A program made the position numbers and the translations under genes. Under the pieces are notes generated by a model. The model searched no databases, was not told the DNA's origin, and was given only the letters and a program-made list of their open reading frames with translations. A stretch of DNA of 64,000 nucleotides from Desmodus rotundus (taxonomy: Eukaryota; Chordata; Mammalia; Chiroptera; Phyllostomidae): the NCBI RefSeq assembly GCF_022682495.2, contig NC_071390.1, positions 167,611,220-167,675,219 on the forward strand. The letters run 5' to 3'. This document shows positions 47,712 through 58,851 of this stretch, piece after piece; position 1 is the stretch's first letter; each line of letters starts with the position of its first letter.

Positions 47712-47973
47712 ACAGTTGACCCTTGGATAACACAGGGTTTAGGGGGACCGACCCACCGCCTACCCAGCTGAAAATCCACGTGAAACTTTTGACTGCAGTT
47801 GGCCCCTTGGCATTCAGGGATTCAACCAACTGCAGATCCAAAACAGTATTTTCGCTCTGCGGTTAGGTATCCGCAGTTGCTTAACTGCTGCCGGGAATGC
47901 GAAAATACTGTTTTGCATCCGAGGTTGGTTGAATCTGCAGATGTGAAGCCCACAAATAAAAAGGGACAACTAT
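47712..47973. mobile_element. Tigger-like MITE with a large internal hairpin
   Basis: Ends are CAGTTGACCCTT at the left and AAGGGACAACTAT at the right, imperfect inverted repeats next to a TA. The left body 'ttggataacacagggtttag' and 'tgaaaatccacgtgaaactt' is typical of a mammalian Tigger-related MITE. The interior contains 36-bp inverted repeats (47819-47854 and 47900-47935) matching at about 31 of 36 positions around a 45-base loop. No coding capacity. Confidence 0.75.
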
Positions 47974-47989
47974 GTTTATTTCAGCTAGA

Positions 47990-49225
47990 TTGAAACAAAT
48001 CTAGGCGTTAGTGCACCTGCCCAGATCAAACCTGTGTTCTTTAAGGACCAACCGCACATGGAATGCATTGCTTGTGACCGAGGTTTGGCCAAGTTGAAGT
48101 CAAATTTTGGATCACTGTTGTGTGTTCTTATCTATAAACTGGTTTTAAAACTACAACATTATGGAAAATATTCACCCAGAAACATATGTTAGAAAAGTAA
48201 CAACTGGTACTATTAATTTTTTAAGACATTGAAGAAGCCATAGAGTTAGATCGAGAAGTCATCTCTGCCCAGAAAAGGCTTCCAATCAAAATGAGTAATG
48301 GAATGTGAACTTCAAAATAATACTTTACTTTCTTTTTCTAGGCAGGGGAAAACCATAATGCTAAGGAAAGCTGTTATAGTCAAAAGGTTTGTTAAGGAAT
48401 CATCTCTAAATGAAAGCTTTCCCTTGGTTTTTGAAGGTAAAATTTATTACATTTCTAAGTTGCTTTAGACAACTTTACATGTGTTAATTGGAGTTAACAG
48501 GGGTCATGAAACTTAAGAGTTCCGTGGTCCGTTGGGGAGTTTTGAAATGCAGGAAATTCTTTTTGACTGTATATATTTTGGCATTGTAGATGTGAGGGTG
48601 ATTTTTCACTTTCTGTTTCATAATTTTCTACAATAACCCTATGTTGTTACCAGGTACCAAAATCTAATAGAAACACCTCTAGTTGTGTAAAGTAAGGCAT
48701 AAAATGAGCCAGAATTTATTATATTAATCGCTGAAAATCCTGTATTCTTGTTGCAAGTATAGGTGTTTGCACATAGCAATCTTCTCTTAGTTTGAATTTG
48801 AGGGGGGAAAACAGTGTCAGCTTCCTGTCCTGTGACTCTGATCTAATTTTGAAGCTGGAAACAAGGACTCGTCTGAGGAATAATCACATTCCATGAACTT
48901 TTAGGATATTGCTGCTAACATACAGTTTTCATAGTGTTGCTTTTTGCAGCTCGTTCTTTCAATCATTTCTCTGACAAAAATAAGTTGCTTACAATTCCTG
49001 CTTTGATTAATGTTTACTCAAGTTTTACTGTACCATTTAAAATTCCAAACCCATCCAAATTGCTGTGTCAACAGAAAGGCAGGCTGTAAACTCTCAACCA
49101 GAATCCGCTCCCCGCTCCCCGCCCCCGGTGATATTGGGAGGGTTGGCACTGTTTATATCTTTTCCTCTATTCTGCAGCTTTAGAACAAAATCTACCTCAG
49201 TTCTTAACTGAAGCCTAATTTGGGG
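47990..49225. other. Unique sequence
   Basis: AT-rich, no gene or confident repeat. A short 'ccgctccccgctccccgccc' patch is at 49107-49126. Confidence 0.4.
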
Positions 49226-49454
49226 CAGTCCTGTCAACTGCACGCTCTCCTAGACCTCTGTTTCCTGAGTGACATAATGGGCCTAAGACCTGTCTGAAGC
49301 GGTAGTGAAATCAGGAGAGTTAATGCATGGGAATGATGGCATGCCTGCAGCAGTATAATGCTACTATTATCCTTATTTATGTCATCATCATTAACAGTAA
49401 TAAATGTGGGCTCCTTCCAGGCCAGACCTCCCATGCTTCTGTGTATTCTTACAA

Positions 49455-49640
49455 CACCTGATAATGAGATCAGCTAACATATCTGTGGGCCTATTACGTT
49501 CCAGGCATATCTCTAAGTACTCTCCATATGTAAATCTCACTGAGTATTCACAAGACCTCAGGAGAGAAACACTACTATCATCCTATTTTGCCAGTGAGGA
49601 AGGAACCCATGGCCTGGAGCATTCCTGTAATTCATTGAGG
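49455..49640 (-). repeat. MIR SINE
   Basis: 'tgtgggcctattacgttcca', 'ggcatatctctaagtactct', 'aatctcactgagtattcaca' and 'tcatcctattttgccagtga' follow the reverse strand of MIR. Confidence 0.65.
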
Positions 49641-49644
49641 GTCT

Positions 49645-50365
49645 CCAAGCTAAGAATTTTGGAGCTCCAAATCAGACAAACCCCTCTGACTCTGGGTTCA
49701 CCCTTCTAATTATGAGAGACCTTCAAAATCATAAGCAAAATAAATAATTGTTATATGAAGTGTTATTATAGGTGGTAAGAAGTTCAGTGCTCATGGAAAT
49801 GTTGGGAAATAGCTCTTGTTCATCTAAAACGCTTAAAACGAAAGCAAGGCCTGTTAACAATAGGCTGGAGCAATTCGACCTTTGTGTTATTTGAGCACAT
49901 TCAAATTTTACTAGAAATATTTAAAAAGTAAAATCGTTTATTGTAAATGGTATTTAACTAAAAGTGCAGCGAAATTTGGTAACCGTAGCACTTTGCTAAC
50001 AGCTTACTTGCACAGGAACTTTCTGCCATCTTTGTTTTCAGTAAAATTGGTTAAACATGTATTTTAATATTTATAGACATTGACTGTGGAGATAACAGGG
50101 TACCTATTGGCATCATTTACATGAGTCATACTTGCGAACGGATAACTCCGTGTAACCTGGTGTCAATTCTAGACAGGGCTTTAGAGTCTACGAGTGAGTC
50201 ACAGACTACAAATAGTCTACAAACCCGTTGAGATACATTTTTGAATTCATTCTTTTCTGAGGACTGTCTTCTCTCCACTGGTTTTGATCTCCGGTTATTT
50301 ACCCACTCTCCCGCCCTCACTCCTTCTCTTCCTTCCTTTTAATTTCTGAAAATTCTTACAAGGAC
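49645..50365. other. Unique sequence
   Basis: No gene or confident repeat. Confidence 0.4.
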
Positions 50366-50369
50366 CTTC

Positions 50370-50745
50370 AAGCAAAGTTTGAAAAAAGACACAAAAATAT
50401 TTCTCATTCCTACAACATGACTTTTTTTGAGTGTTGGTATTACGTTACCTTTAAGAATTGTTTGGTTTGCACACATAATTTATAATTATATGATTGTGGT
50501 CAAAGTCAACTATTTCATTCAGCTTTGTTCCATGTAATTAATGACTATATTATTAAGCAGATGTTCATAATTCATGTAGTTTCCTCCCCATTGTTGAATT
50601 TTAACATTGTTTCCATGCTTTAGTTCTTCTAGACAATATTCTAGTGAACATATCTGTGCATATGGCATTATTTCCTATCATATCATATGATAAATTCCTA
50701 AGAGCAGGATTATTGGGTTAGAAATAATGAATCCTTTTATGGCTC
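50370..50745. repeat. Old L1 3' region fragment
   Basis: 'ttgaattttaacattgtttc', 'agacaatattctagtgaaca' and 'gataaattcctaagagcagg', then 'attattgggttagaaataat', are phrases of the old L1 3' family. Confidence 0.5.
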
Positions 50746-50749
50746 TTAT

Positions 50750-51440
50750 GCATATAATGAATTTGATATTTCTAGGTGAACTGAGGGAGAGAATAGTATA
50801 GGCTTTGACTCCAATATGAGATAAAATTCATAATAATTAGAGAGCTTAATGAGAATCACAACAAAAATGAAGTTTTTAAAATTTCTATGCAAACTTCTTC
50901 AACTAGTTTATACTACACAAGTGGATTTTTATCTAATCAACCTCAAGTCTACTTAATGTTGAAAGAGTTATTCAGTTAATTTAAAATATCTTGGCTATTC
51001 AGTAGATAATTTAGCCAAAAATGAATTCATTCTTGGTTCTAAATTATTTACGGTTATCAATTATATTCGTTATATTAGCCAACTCTTTCAGTTACTGGAG
51101 TTATATCAAAATTTAAGGGGAGATTTGAAAATGGGATCTCAGGACTTTTTTTTCACACTGACAAAGACCTTGCAAATGTGGCTTTTAGTTACAATAAGTA
51201 ACATTGATGTTTTAGAGCAAACATCTTGGTAAATGTCATATTTTTGTTTTGTGATTATATGGCTGTATTTTTATTAGGTGAAAAAAGGTAACTTCATTTC
51301 TTCAGTAGTCATCACCTATTAATAAATAATCAATGCCCCCCTTCTCTAGTCCTATGTCCATCTCTCATTTTGGGACTCTCTTCCTCCATTCCCAGTTTAA
51401 GTTTGCAGTAGGAGCTGCTACATTCACTTTAAATCTAAAT
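50750..51440. other. AT-rich unique sequence
   Basis: No gene or repeat recognised. Confidence 0.4.
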
Positions 51441-51449
51441 TATTATTCC

Positions 51450-52560
51450 TCAACCTTCTGATTACACTCCCCACCCAAACCGCTCCAGCAATGGTCAAAT
51501 GAGGGTTTTTATTATCAAACCTAAATGATGCATGTTGACTTTTCCTTATCTGATAGAGCCTTTCACAATCTCCACCACTCCATTCTTGAAAATCCCTGCT
51601 CCTCAGCTTCTGTGACCTCATTCTCTCTGACCATTCCATTGTGGTTGCTGTTGCCAGCTCTGTGTGTCTGTCCCTAAATGTCGATGTTTTCCTTGATTTC
51701 CAGGCTCCTCAGTTAGCTCAGTCTTCAAGGGTGGTTTCATCCATTTACAATTTTCTAAGCATGTGGCTGTATGCTGAATGTTCTCTAGTGTTCCCCTATC
51801 CTTCACCTCTGACTTGCATACTAATCCAGGCAACCTGCTGTTTATTCTTATCTGGATATCCAGAGTCACCCTTAATTTTACATGTACAAAGTCAGATTCA
51901 CTGGCTTTTTATGGAGATCCACTTCTTTTAGGTAGTGGTACCACTGTCCACTCAGTTATGGCATCTAGAAACCTGGGAATTATCTCAGACCCCTTTTCTC
52001 ATTTACCCACATCTTACTGGCCACTCAGCAGTGTCTATGCTTTTTCTTAACAGTCTCTGGAACTGCATCTCTCCTTTCTGGTTCCATTGTTCTTCCCAGG
52101 GACAAATCTATCAGCATTTCCTCCCTGGTCCACCTGAATCTAGTCTTGCCTTCCTCCAGTCCTCTGATGGCTGCAGTTAGTGATTTAATGAACTCATCTA
52201 ATCTTAATACTTTTCAGATCGAATTCCTCCACATCGCCTTCACCAGCAGGCACCACCCAGGGTGTAAAATGGTTGAAGTTGGATCTTGCCCACAGTACTC
52301 AAGGGCTTCCATGAACTGGCCTGTGCCAGCTGCATCACCATCTTCTACAATCTCTGGCCATATTCTTTGCCCCAATGAAGCTCTTCATTTTTTTGGTCCT
52401 ATTTCCATGTGTCTTGTGCTTCTGTGCTTTTGCATATGCTCTTTCTAGACTGTTCTCTGTTATTATCAAATCCCTGCTTACCTTGCAAAGCCCAGTCCAA
52501 GGATTGTGGTTTCATTTTTCCTTAAAATCGTTTATGTTCCATGATTTTAAAACCATTTCT
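51450..52560 (+). repeat. L2 LINE, long fragmented copy
   Basis: Pyrimidine-rich text with L2-like order: 'tgacctcattctctctgacc', 'ctcagttagctcagtcttca', 'aaacctgggaattatctcag', 'ctgcatcaccatcttctaca', 'tgctcttctagactgttctc'-like text near 52430 and 'tccctgcttaccttgcaaag'. The plus-strand frames of 70-100 residues here read L2, not host genes. Confidence 0.6.
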
Positions 52561-52589
52561 TGTAAACAACTTAAATAATGCAGTCTAGA

Positions 52590-52925
52590 GAAGGAAATAC
52601 AATCACAATACACCCATCACTCATATTTATTTCATGTAATGTGCTTCTGTGTCTATATACAATTATTTCTTTTGTGAAAATGTCATGATAGGATTTAATC
52701 TGTGGCCTTTTAAAAAAGCTAATACTGTATTGTACAAAATTTCCCACATATTTAAATATTCTTCAAAAACATAATTTTTAGTGGTTGTATTGAATTTGAT
52801 AATATTATATTATATAGACATACTATAATTTATTTAACCATTTCTCATTATGCATGTTTAATTTTTAAAAATTGTATTAGCCAAAGCTTTGTTGAACATC
52901 CCTTTTTTGCTATTTAACAGATTTC
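52590..52925. repeat. Old L1 3' region fragment
   Basis: 'cacaatacacccatcactca', 'aaatattcttcaaaaacata', 'ataatttatttaaccatttc' match the family described at 24530. Confidence 0.5.
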
Positions 52926-53122
52926 ATGAAATAGAAGGAGAAAAAGATCTATCATAATGTAAGTCTAATTTCCTCAAACTTTACAAATTCAGTCAAAGGG
53001 AGATTTTTTATGAACCATATCAACTGTCTGATGTAGTAAAAACTCTGTTAACCTTTTGGACAGTTTTATTAACAATATTGATAATTAAACATGTTTAAAA
53101 AAATAACCCTTGTTGTAGATTT

Positions 53123-53137
53123 AATACATAGAATGCA
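53123..53137. repeat. TSD, left copy, of HAL1-like copy A
   Basis: AATACATAGAATGCA, repeated exactly at 54629-54643. The preceding TT gives an L1-endonuclease-like TT/AATA target. Confidence 0.85.
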
Positions 53138-54630
53138 GGACTTCCGGCCAAAATGGAGGTGTACGTAGATACAGTTTGCCTCCTCCCACAACCAAAAGAA
53201 GGACAACAACAAATTTAAAAACAAAAAACAACCAGAACTGCCAGGAAATTAACTGTATGGAAGTCCAACAACCAAGCAGTTAAAGAAGAAACATTCATCC
53301 AGACCAGTAGGAGGGGGAGAGACGGGCAGTTGGGTGGAGAGGACTCATGGCAAGGTGGCGGCTAGCAGACCAGGTCCCACATTCATGTGCAGATAAACCG
53401 GGAGGAACCACTAGGGGATGAGACAGACCACACAATCCAGGGTCCCAGCATGGGGAAATAAAGCCTCAAAACCTCTGACTGTAAAAATCTGTAGGGGTTG
53501 AGGCAGCAGCAGGAGAAACTCCCAGCTTCACAGGGGAGTTCATTGGAGAGACCCACAGGGTCCTCGAATGTACACAAGCCCACCCACCCGGGAATCAGCA
53601 CCAGAAGGGCCCGATTTGATTGTGGGTAGTGGGGGAAGTGACTAAAAGCTGGCAGAGAGCTGAACAAGTGGCATTCTTCCTTCTTAGACCCCTCCCCTAC
53701 ATACAGCATCACAGCGCAGTCACATGGTTGCCCCGCCCTGGCGAACACCTAAGGCTCCGCCCCCTATTATGTATCAGGTGCGCTGAGACAAAGAAATACA
53801 GCCTAAATGAAAGAACAGATCAAAGCTTCTGAGAAAATACAACCAACTTCCCCAATCTGGCAAAGGAAATAGACTTCCAGGAAGTCCAAGAAGCTCAGAG
53901 AGTCCCAAAGAAGTTGGACCTAAGGAAGCACACACCAAGGCACATCATAATTATATTACCTAAGATTAAAGATAAGGAAAGAATCTTAAAAGCAGGAAGA
54001 AAAAAGAAGAGAGATACCTACAAAGACAGTCAGCTAATTTCTCAAAAGAAACCTTACAGGCAAGAAGGGACTGGAAAGAAGTTATGAAAGGCAAGGACCT
54101 AGATCCAAGATTACTGTATCTAGCAAACCTATCCTTTAGAGTGGAAGGGCAGATAAGGTGCTTCCCAGATAAGGTCAAGTAAAGGAGTTCATCATCACCA
54201 AGCCCTCATTGTATCAAATGTTAAAGGGACTTATCTAAAAGAAGAAGATCAAAAATATGAACAATAAAATGACAACAAACAACCATCAACTACTGAACCT
54301 AAAAAAACAAAAACAAATTAAGCAAACAACTAGAACAGGAAGAGGATCACAGAAGTAGAGATCACATGGAGGGTTATCAGCAGGGAGGGGGAGGAGGAAT
54401 GGGGGAAAAGGTACAGGGAATAAGAAGCACAAATGGTAGGTACAAAATAGAGGGAGGTTCAGAATAGTATAGGAAGTGGAGAAGGCAGAGAACTTATATG
54501 TACGACCCAGGGACATGAACTAAGGAGAGGGGGTGATGCTGGCGGGGAAGGGTGCAGGGCAGGGGGAATAAAGGGTAGAGAAAAAAATGGGACAACTGTA
54601 ATAGCATAATCAATAAAATATATTTAAAAA
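53138..54630 (+). mobile_element. HAL1-like element (ORF2-less L1), copy A
   Basis: It starts with an L1-type 5' end ('acttccggccaaaatggagg') and has a 5'UTR of about 650 bp, then ORF1-derived sequence (53798-54238), then about 390 bp of 3'UTR ending 'caataaaatatatttaaaaa'. There is no ORF2. The flanks AATACATAGAATGCA (53123-53137 and 54629-54643, sharing terminal A's with the tail) form a 15-bp TSD, so both ends are original and the whole 1.49-kb unit was inserted as such by target-primed reverse transcription. ORF1-only L1 derivatives are known in mammals as HAL1. The 5'UTR and 3'UTR match copy B at 58450-60280. It is probably not active: ORF1 is broken. Confidence 0.85.
53798..54238 (+). 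pseudogene. L1/HAL1 ORF1 pseudogene, copy A
   Basis: ORF1 encodes the RNA-binding chaperone of L1. Here the start codon is lost (ACA in place of ATG by comparison with copy B), codon 3 is TAA, and about 380 bp encoding most of the coiled-coil and early RRM region is missing at about 53847. Downstream it keeps the RRM end ('EVQEAQRVPKKLD'-like) and the region linking to the C-terminal domain, including a stretch of about 120 bp (53976-54095) that copy B lacks. There are further internal stops. The reading ends at TAA 54236-54238 and passes straight into 3'UTR. It is not functional. Confidence 0.75.
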
Positions 54631-54643
54631 TACATAGAATGCA
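54629..54643. repeat. TSD, right copy, of HAL1-like copy A
   Basis: AATACATAGAATGCA directly after the short A tail; pairs with 53123-53137. Confidence 0.85.
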
Positions 54644-54644
54644 T

Positions 54645-57284
54645 GAGAGTGGCTGTTGCTAGGAGAACCTCAGCTTTCCCATTTTCTGATTTTGCAGTAA
54701 TACAGCTTTTTATGTAACTAGTTCATATTTGTGAAATGCTTTGAAGATGAAAGCTATTATGTTAGGGCAAAATCACTTCATAAAAATGTTACATATAAAA
54801 TACGAAAATCCATAGACAGACTTTAAGATTTTCAAAGTAACATCAACTCTTTCATGTAATCATTTATAACCACCATCTTTAGACTAGTAATCTAGGATTC
54901 ATTTATAGATTATTCTTGGAGTACTTTAGTGTTATCCATTACGGTGGAATTGTTTTTATAGTCACAGGCAATGGTTAGGAATGACGTTATTCTTCTTAAC
55001 CATGGCTATTGAAGTTGTAGCACAATTTATAAATAGGTGAGGATAAATAAAAACTGGCCATAAATATAAATCTTTCTTTCTTCATTGAACATTGCCACCA
55101 CACAGATTGGTATTTTAAAGAAATAGATTTCATCATGTTTTGTTTAGGTTTTAAAGTAGTGGCAATCATAAATTTCACAGCATCTGATTTCTGTAGCTTA
55201 TTTAAAGAAAGAGTGTACAGACTGTGAGCAATGGGCCTGGGGAGTTAGCTGGGTGTTAAAATAAGGGTTTTCCCCTGTGTACATCGTTAAGTAATATTCC
55301 ACATAAAGGATGCGTCACACCTAAACTTCAGGTATCCTGATGTTGACATTTGACCCTTTTATTTACACAGTGAGTCTTATTTTAAAATATGGCCTTCAAA
55401 GTTTCTCGGGTCTCCCCCACCCCTTCCTACACACATACTACCAACATGAAGTATTAGTACTGTGACCGGAGCCTGAAGGTACGTATTTTCAGTGATGCTC
55501 CCAGTGACAGTCGCACCTTTCACACGGATACATCCTGACTGACTGACTCCAGATGCTCACCGACCCATCCTGTGCTGCATGCTCTCTTTGGCCAGAATTG
55601 AAACTCAATTAAGATCAGGAGCCCACAATAGCAGCAGTGCGAAGAACCAAGAATCAGGTTGAACTTTGGTACACTGGCATGTGGCAGTTGAAGCCCAGTC
55701 ATTTTGCATTTGTTTTCAAACCTTTCCGGTGCTGTTGATGTATATTTATGCAATATGACTTTCATCTTGGAAATTGAAAACAAATAAAATATTTTCTATC
55801 TAACTTGATTTCTTTACTCTTAGTTCTTACTTCCCCCTGTACTGGGCTCCTCCTCCCCATCATTTCCCTGCTTCCCTGTCCCTGCCCCTGTCTGGGGCTG
55901 GTAAGTTTCTAGGGGTATTTAAACCCAGGCATACATGAAGTCTGAGAAAATTAATGTTGTTCTAGGAATATTTTTTTTGGCTTCTGACCTTTTTGTGCAC
56001 TTGAAATTGCATTTAATATTTCATTACTATAGGTCTTTCCATTTAATTTCCTGGATTTTTTTCTACTTGAAAAAAAGTCTACAAATTTGGTTTTGCAGTA
56101 CAGAATTATGGGGTCTAATAATTCTCCAGCCTATGACAGTTCAGTAACTGGTGCCCTCCAGCATTTTTATTGCACACAATTTTATTGCTAAAAGGTTAGG
56201 CCATTTGACCATTTTTTAAAGATTTATCCATCAAGCATTGCTCGGAGAGTACTAAAATCACCCACAACTTAAAATGTAACCAACATCTGGTCATTTCTTT
56301 GAAAGGAGTGTCCTTAAATTCATTATGAGAAGAGCCCCCCACCTAGACACGTGACAGATGGGCTTGTAATCATGGGAGGGAGGGGAGGGATGTGGCATAG
56401 GTGTGCTTAGTACTTCCTGCAGCGAACCATGCTGTAGTGAAGGTAATGAATAAGTATTTCTCTAGCAGTCTTCCCCTGTTAGTCACCCAGAACTATTTCT
56501 AGAACATTGACCTTTAGTCAAATGGTGAATTCTTTCATCCTGACATGACAAGGAAAGATCAGTGAGCTAGTTAAGAAAACTCTCTTGCAATCCATTTTAT
56601 TTTCCAACTGGCTTAGAAGCGATCAAGAAACCGAGAAGATTGGAATTCCATAAAATGCACAACTTCTCTGGTGACTGGGAAGTGGAAGGGTGCTCTGTAC
56701 AGTTGGGCACATCCTTTTGTCTGCCTGGAGACTGACCTCTCTCCACAGAGCTGACTGGGGACATCCCGAATGTGACAAGCTTTCATGGAGAGCTGACTAC
56801 TTCTGCAATGCCCCACCCCCTCCTGTCACGTGTCATTTGCTCCTTGGGACATGTGGTAAATACCTGATTGCTTTGGGAGTTGACTGATTTGACGGAGGGC
56901 TCTTTTCGCTATCTGTCATGGGGAGTTTATGTGTTATGGGCTAAATGCATTAAAGAGCTATGCCTCACACCTACAAGTTCTGTAGTGAGGCTGATGGTAG
57001 TAAGTAACAGTGATAGTTTCTAAAGGAAAGTAAAATGCATGAGCTGTTAGGTATTATTTAATGTGTGAATGCAAAGTCCTTAAGGAGAAGAAAGGCATGG
57101 TATGTGCAGTTTTCTTCGGAATGTAAAGTCTTCCATTTTGTGTAGTCTGCACAAATAATTTCTGATAGTGTTACTCTAAATATCACTAGTAACCATTTTG
57201 TGTCGCAAGTCCTGGGGGCCTCTGCCCCTCTTACTCACCCCCAGTTTGTGACCTCAGAGTTTGCTGTTTCTTTTGCATGGGACC
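54645..57284. other. AT-rich unique sequence
   Basis: No gene or repeat recognised. 54840-55230 is AT-rich text of ordinary complexity with no repeat signature and could be conserved non-coding sequence (inference). Confidence 0.35.
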
Positions 57285-57300
57285 CTCTTCCTTGACTCTT
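57285..57300. repeat. TSD, left copy, of Ves SINE
   Basis: CTCTTCCTTGACTCTT, repeated exactly at 57511-57526. Confidence 0.9.
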
Positions 57301-57510
57301 TTTTTTAAAAAACATATTTTATTTATTTTTAGAGAGAGGGGAAGGGAGGGAGAAAGTGAGGGAGAGAAACATCAATGTGTGGTTGGCTCTCATGCGTCCC
57401 CAACTGGGGACCTGACCCACAACCCAGGCAAGTGCACTGACTGGGAATCGAACTGGCAACCCTTCAGTTTTCAGGCCTGTGCTCAATCCACTGAGCTATA
57501 CCAGGCAGGG
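57301..57510 (-). mobile_element. Ves SINE (bat tRNA-derived SINE)
   Basis: On the minus strand it starts 'ccctgcctggtatagctcag', with an RNA polymerase III A box TAGCTCAGTGG (57488-57498) and B box GTTCGATTCCC (57443-57453). This is followed by the bat-specific body ('cacacattgatgtttctctc', then CTCCCTCCCTT-type text) and an A-rich tail ('aaaaataaataaaatatg'). A perfect 16-bp TSD flanks it. The Ves family is restricted to bats, so this is the best species clue in the window. The intact boxes and perfect TSD suggest a fairly recent insertion. Confidence 0.9.
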
Positions 57511-57526
57511 CTCTTCCTTGACTCTT
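57511..57526. repeat. TSD, right copy, of Ves SINE
   Basis: CTCTTCCTTGACTCTT, pairs with 57285-57300. Confidence 0.9.
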
Positions 57527-57616
57527 AATGTGACTGCTCCCATCCCCTTCCACCTCAATCTAAATATCTCTCTTTCTTTTTCTTTATTACACACCCTTTT
57601 TAGTTCTGTGATGGCT

Positions 57617-57631
57617 CTAACCTCAGTTTTT
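57617..57631. repeat. TSD, left copy, of HAL1-like copy B
   Basis: CTAACCTCAG followed by T's that merge with the poly-T tract; pairs with 60281-60295 (CTAACCTCAGTTTTT). Confidence 0.85.
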
Positions 57632-57648
57632 TTTTTTTTTTTTTTTTT

Positions 57649-58440
57649 AACAGTTTGGGACACTGGGCCCATTTATTTCTCATTTTGGCAGTGAGCACCA
57701 ACCATGTATCAGATCTCTACTAGGTGAGATTAAATGGGCTGTCCTGGCCAGGAGGAGAGGGAGTTCGTGCCACGGTTCCTAGACAGTACTGAGACCCTCC
57801 ATGCTTGGCTCGAGTGGCAGGGTCCCTGAGGAGTCAGCTGCGATGGTCCACTGCCCATCTCCTATTTTAGTTCAAAATGTGAAAAGTGTTTATATAGCAT
57901 GTCTAGGGAGGCCTTCTTGTTAGTTGGCCTGTGCTAGTGTGGCCATACGGGGTCTTAAAGTCCTGAAATACTGCTTTATCAGTTGATAACCACCCTTAAA
58001 GCCCCCTAGTACCTTGGCCACCCTGGTTGTTTCCCACGAGGCCCCAGGACCTCCCCCAATCCAGCAATTTAAAGGAGCAACACTTTAAACTGGTGGGGGC
58101 TCTAGGACCTTGCCCAATTTGCAGTAAGAGTATATACATTGTGAGTATCACTACTGGCATTAGGTTGTGCAGACACGAAGAGCACTTAAATGTGGTGCCT
58201 GTTTCAAAGAGCACACCTCTAGTCTCCCTTTAAGTAATTTGTACCCCATATAGTCTTTCAGTAGAGCTGATGCCCTTAATATTGAAATAGAGGTCCTAGG
58301 AAAATTTAAAAGGGAAAAGTTAGAGTTTTGCCTTTCTAAAATATTGGTCTAGGATTTGGGAATTTACATTTTGTACTGCTGTCTCAGGAACATTTTTTTA
58401 TATAGTGAAAGAGTTATTTGTCTCAGAGGGATGTGTAGCG
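57649..58440 (-). other. Transduced 3' flank carried by HAL1-like copy B
   Basis: This 0.8-kb segment has no similarity to the 3'UTR of copy A or to L1. It lies between the HAL1 3' end (with its short internal A tract near 58448-58453) and the true poly(A) tail, and inside the TSDs. It is therefore best read as downstream genomic DNA of the source element, included when transcription ran past the weak HAL1 poly(A) signal. It contains no recognised gene or repeat. Its second copy in the genome should mark the parent locus. Confidence 0.75.
57672..57677 (-). terminator. AATAAA poly(A) signal of the transduced segment
   Basis: AATAAA on the minus strand (TTTATT on plus), 23 nt upstream of the start of the poly(A) tail at 57648. 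This is the normal spacing for cleavage and polyadenylation. Confidence 0.7.
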
Positions 58441-58492
58441 TTATTTCTTTTTTAAAAAAATATATTTATTGATTATGCTATTACAGTTGTCC

Positions 58493-58556
58493 CATTCCCC
58501 CCCACTCCACTCCATCCTGCCCACCCCCTCCCTCCCACATTCCCCCCCCCCCCCGT
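58493..58556. repeat. C-rich low-complexity tract in HAL1 3'UTR
   Basis: CCCCC-rich patches ending in a long C run at 58542-58555, the expanded version of the G-rich tract in the 3'UTR of copy A (54376-54400 'gggagggggaggaggaatgg'). Confidence 0.7.
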
Positions 58557-58851
58557 AGTTCATGTGCATGGGTCATACTTATAAGTTCTTTGGCTTCTAC
58601 ATTTCCTACACTATTTTTACCCTCCCCCTGTCTATTTTCCACCTATCATCTATGCTACTTATTCTCTGTACCTTTACCCCCCTCTCCCCCTCCCACTCCC
58701 TTATTGACAACCCTCATGTTCTAGTTGTTTGCTTAGTTTTCTTTTGTTTTGGTTTTAGGTGTGGTCGTTAATAACTGTGAGTTTGCTGTCATTTTTACTG
58801 TTCGTATTTTTGATCTTCTTTTTCTTAGGCAACTCCCTTTAACATTTCATA

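Noticed and set aside
57443..57498. tRNA gene (A and B boxes)
   Set aside because: The boxes belong to a Ves SINE with A tail and TSD; no cloverleaf or anticodon arm is preserved.
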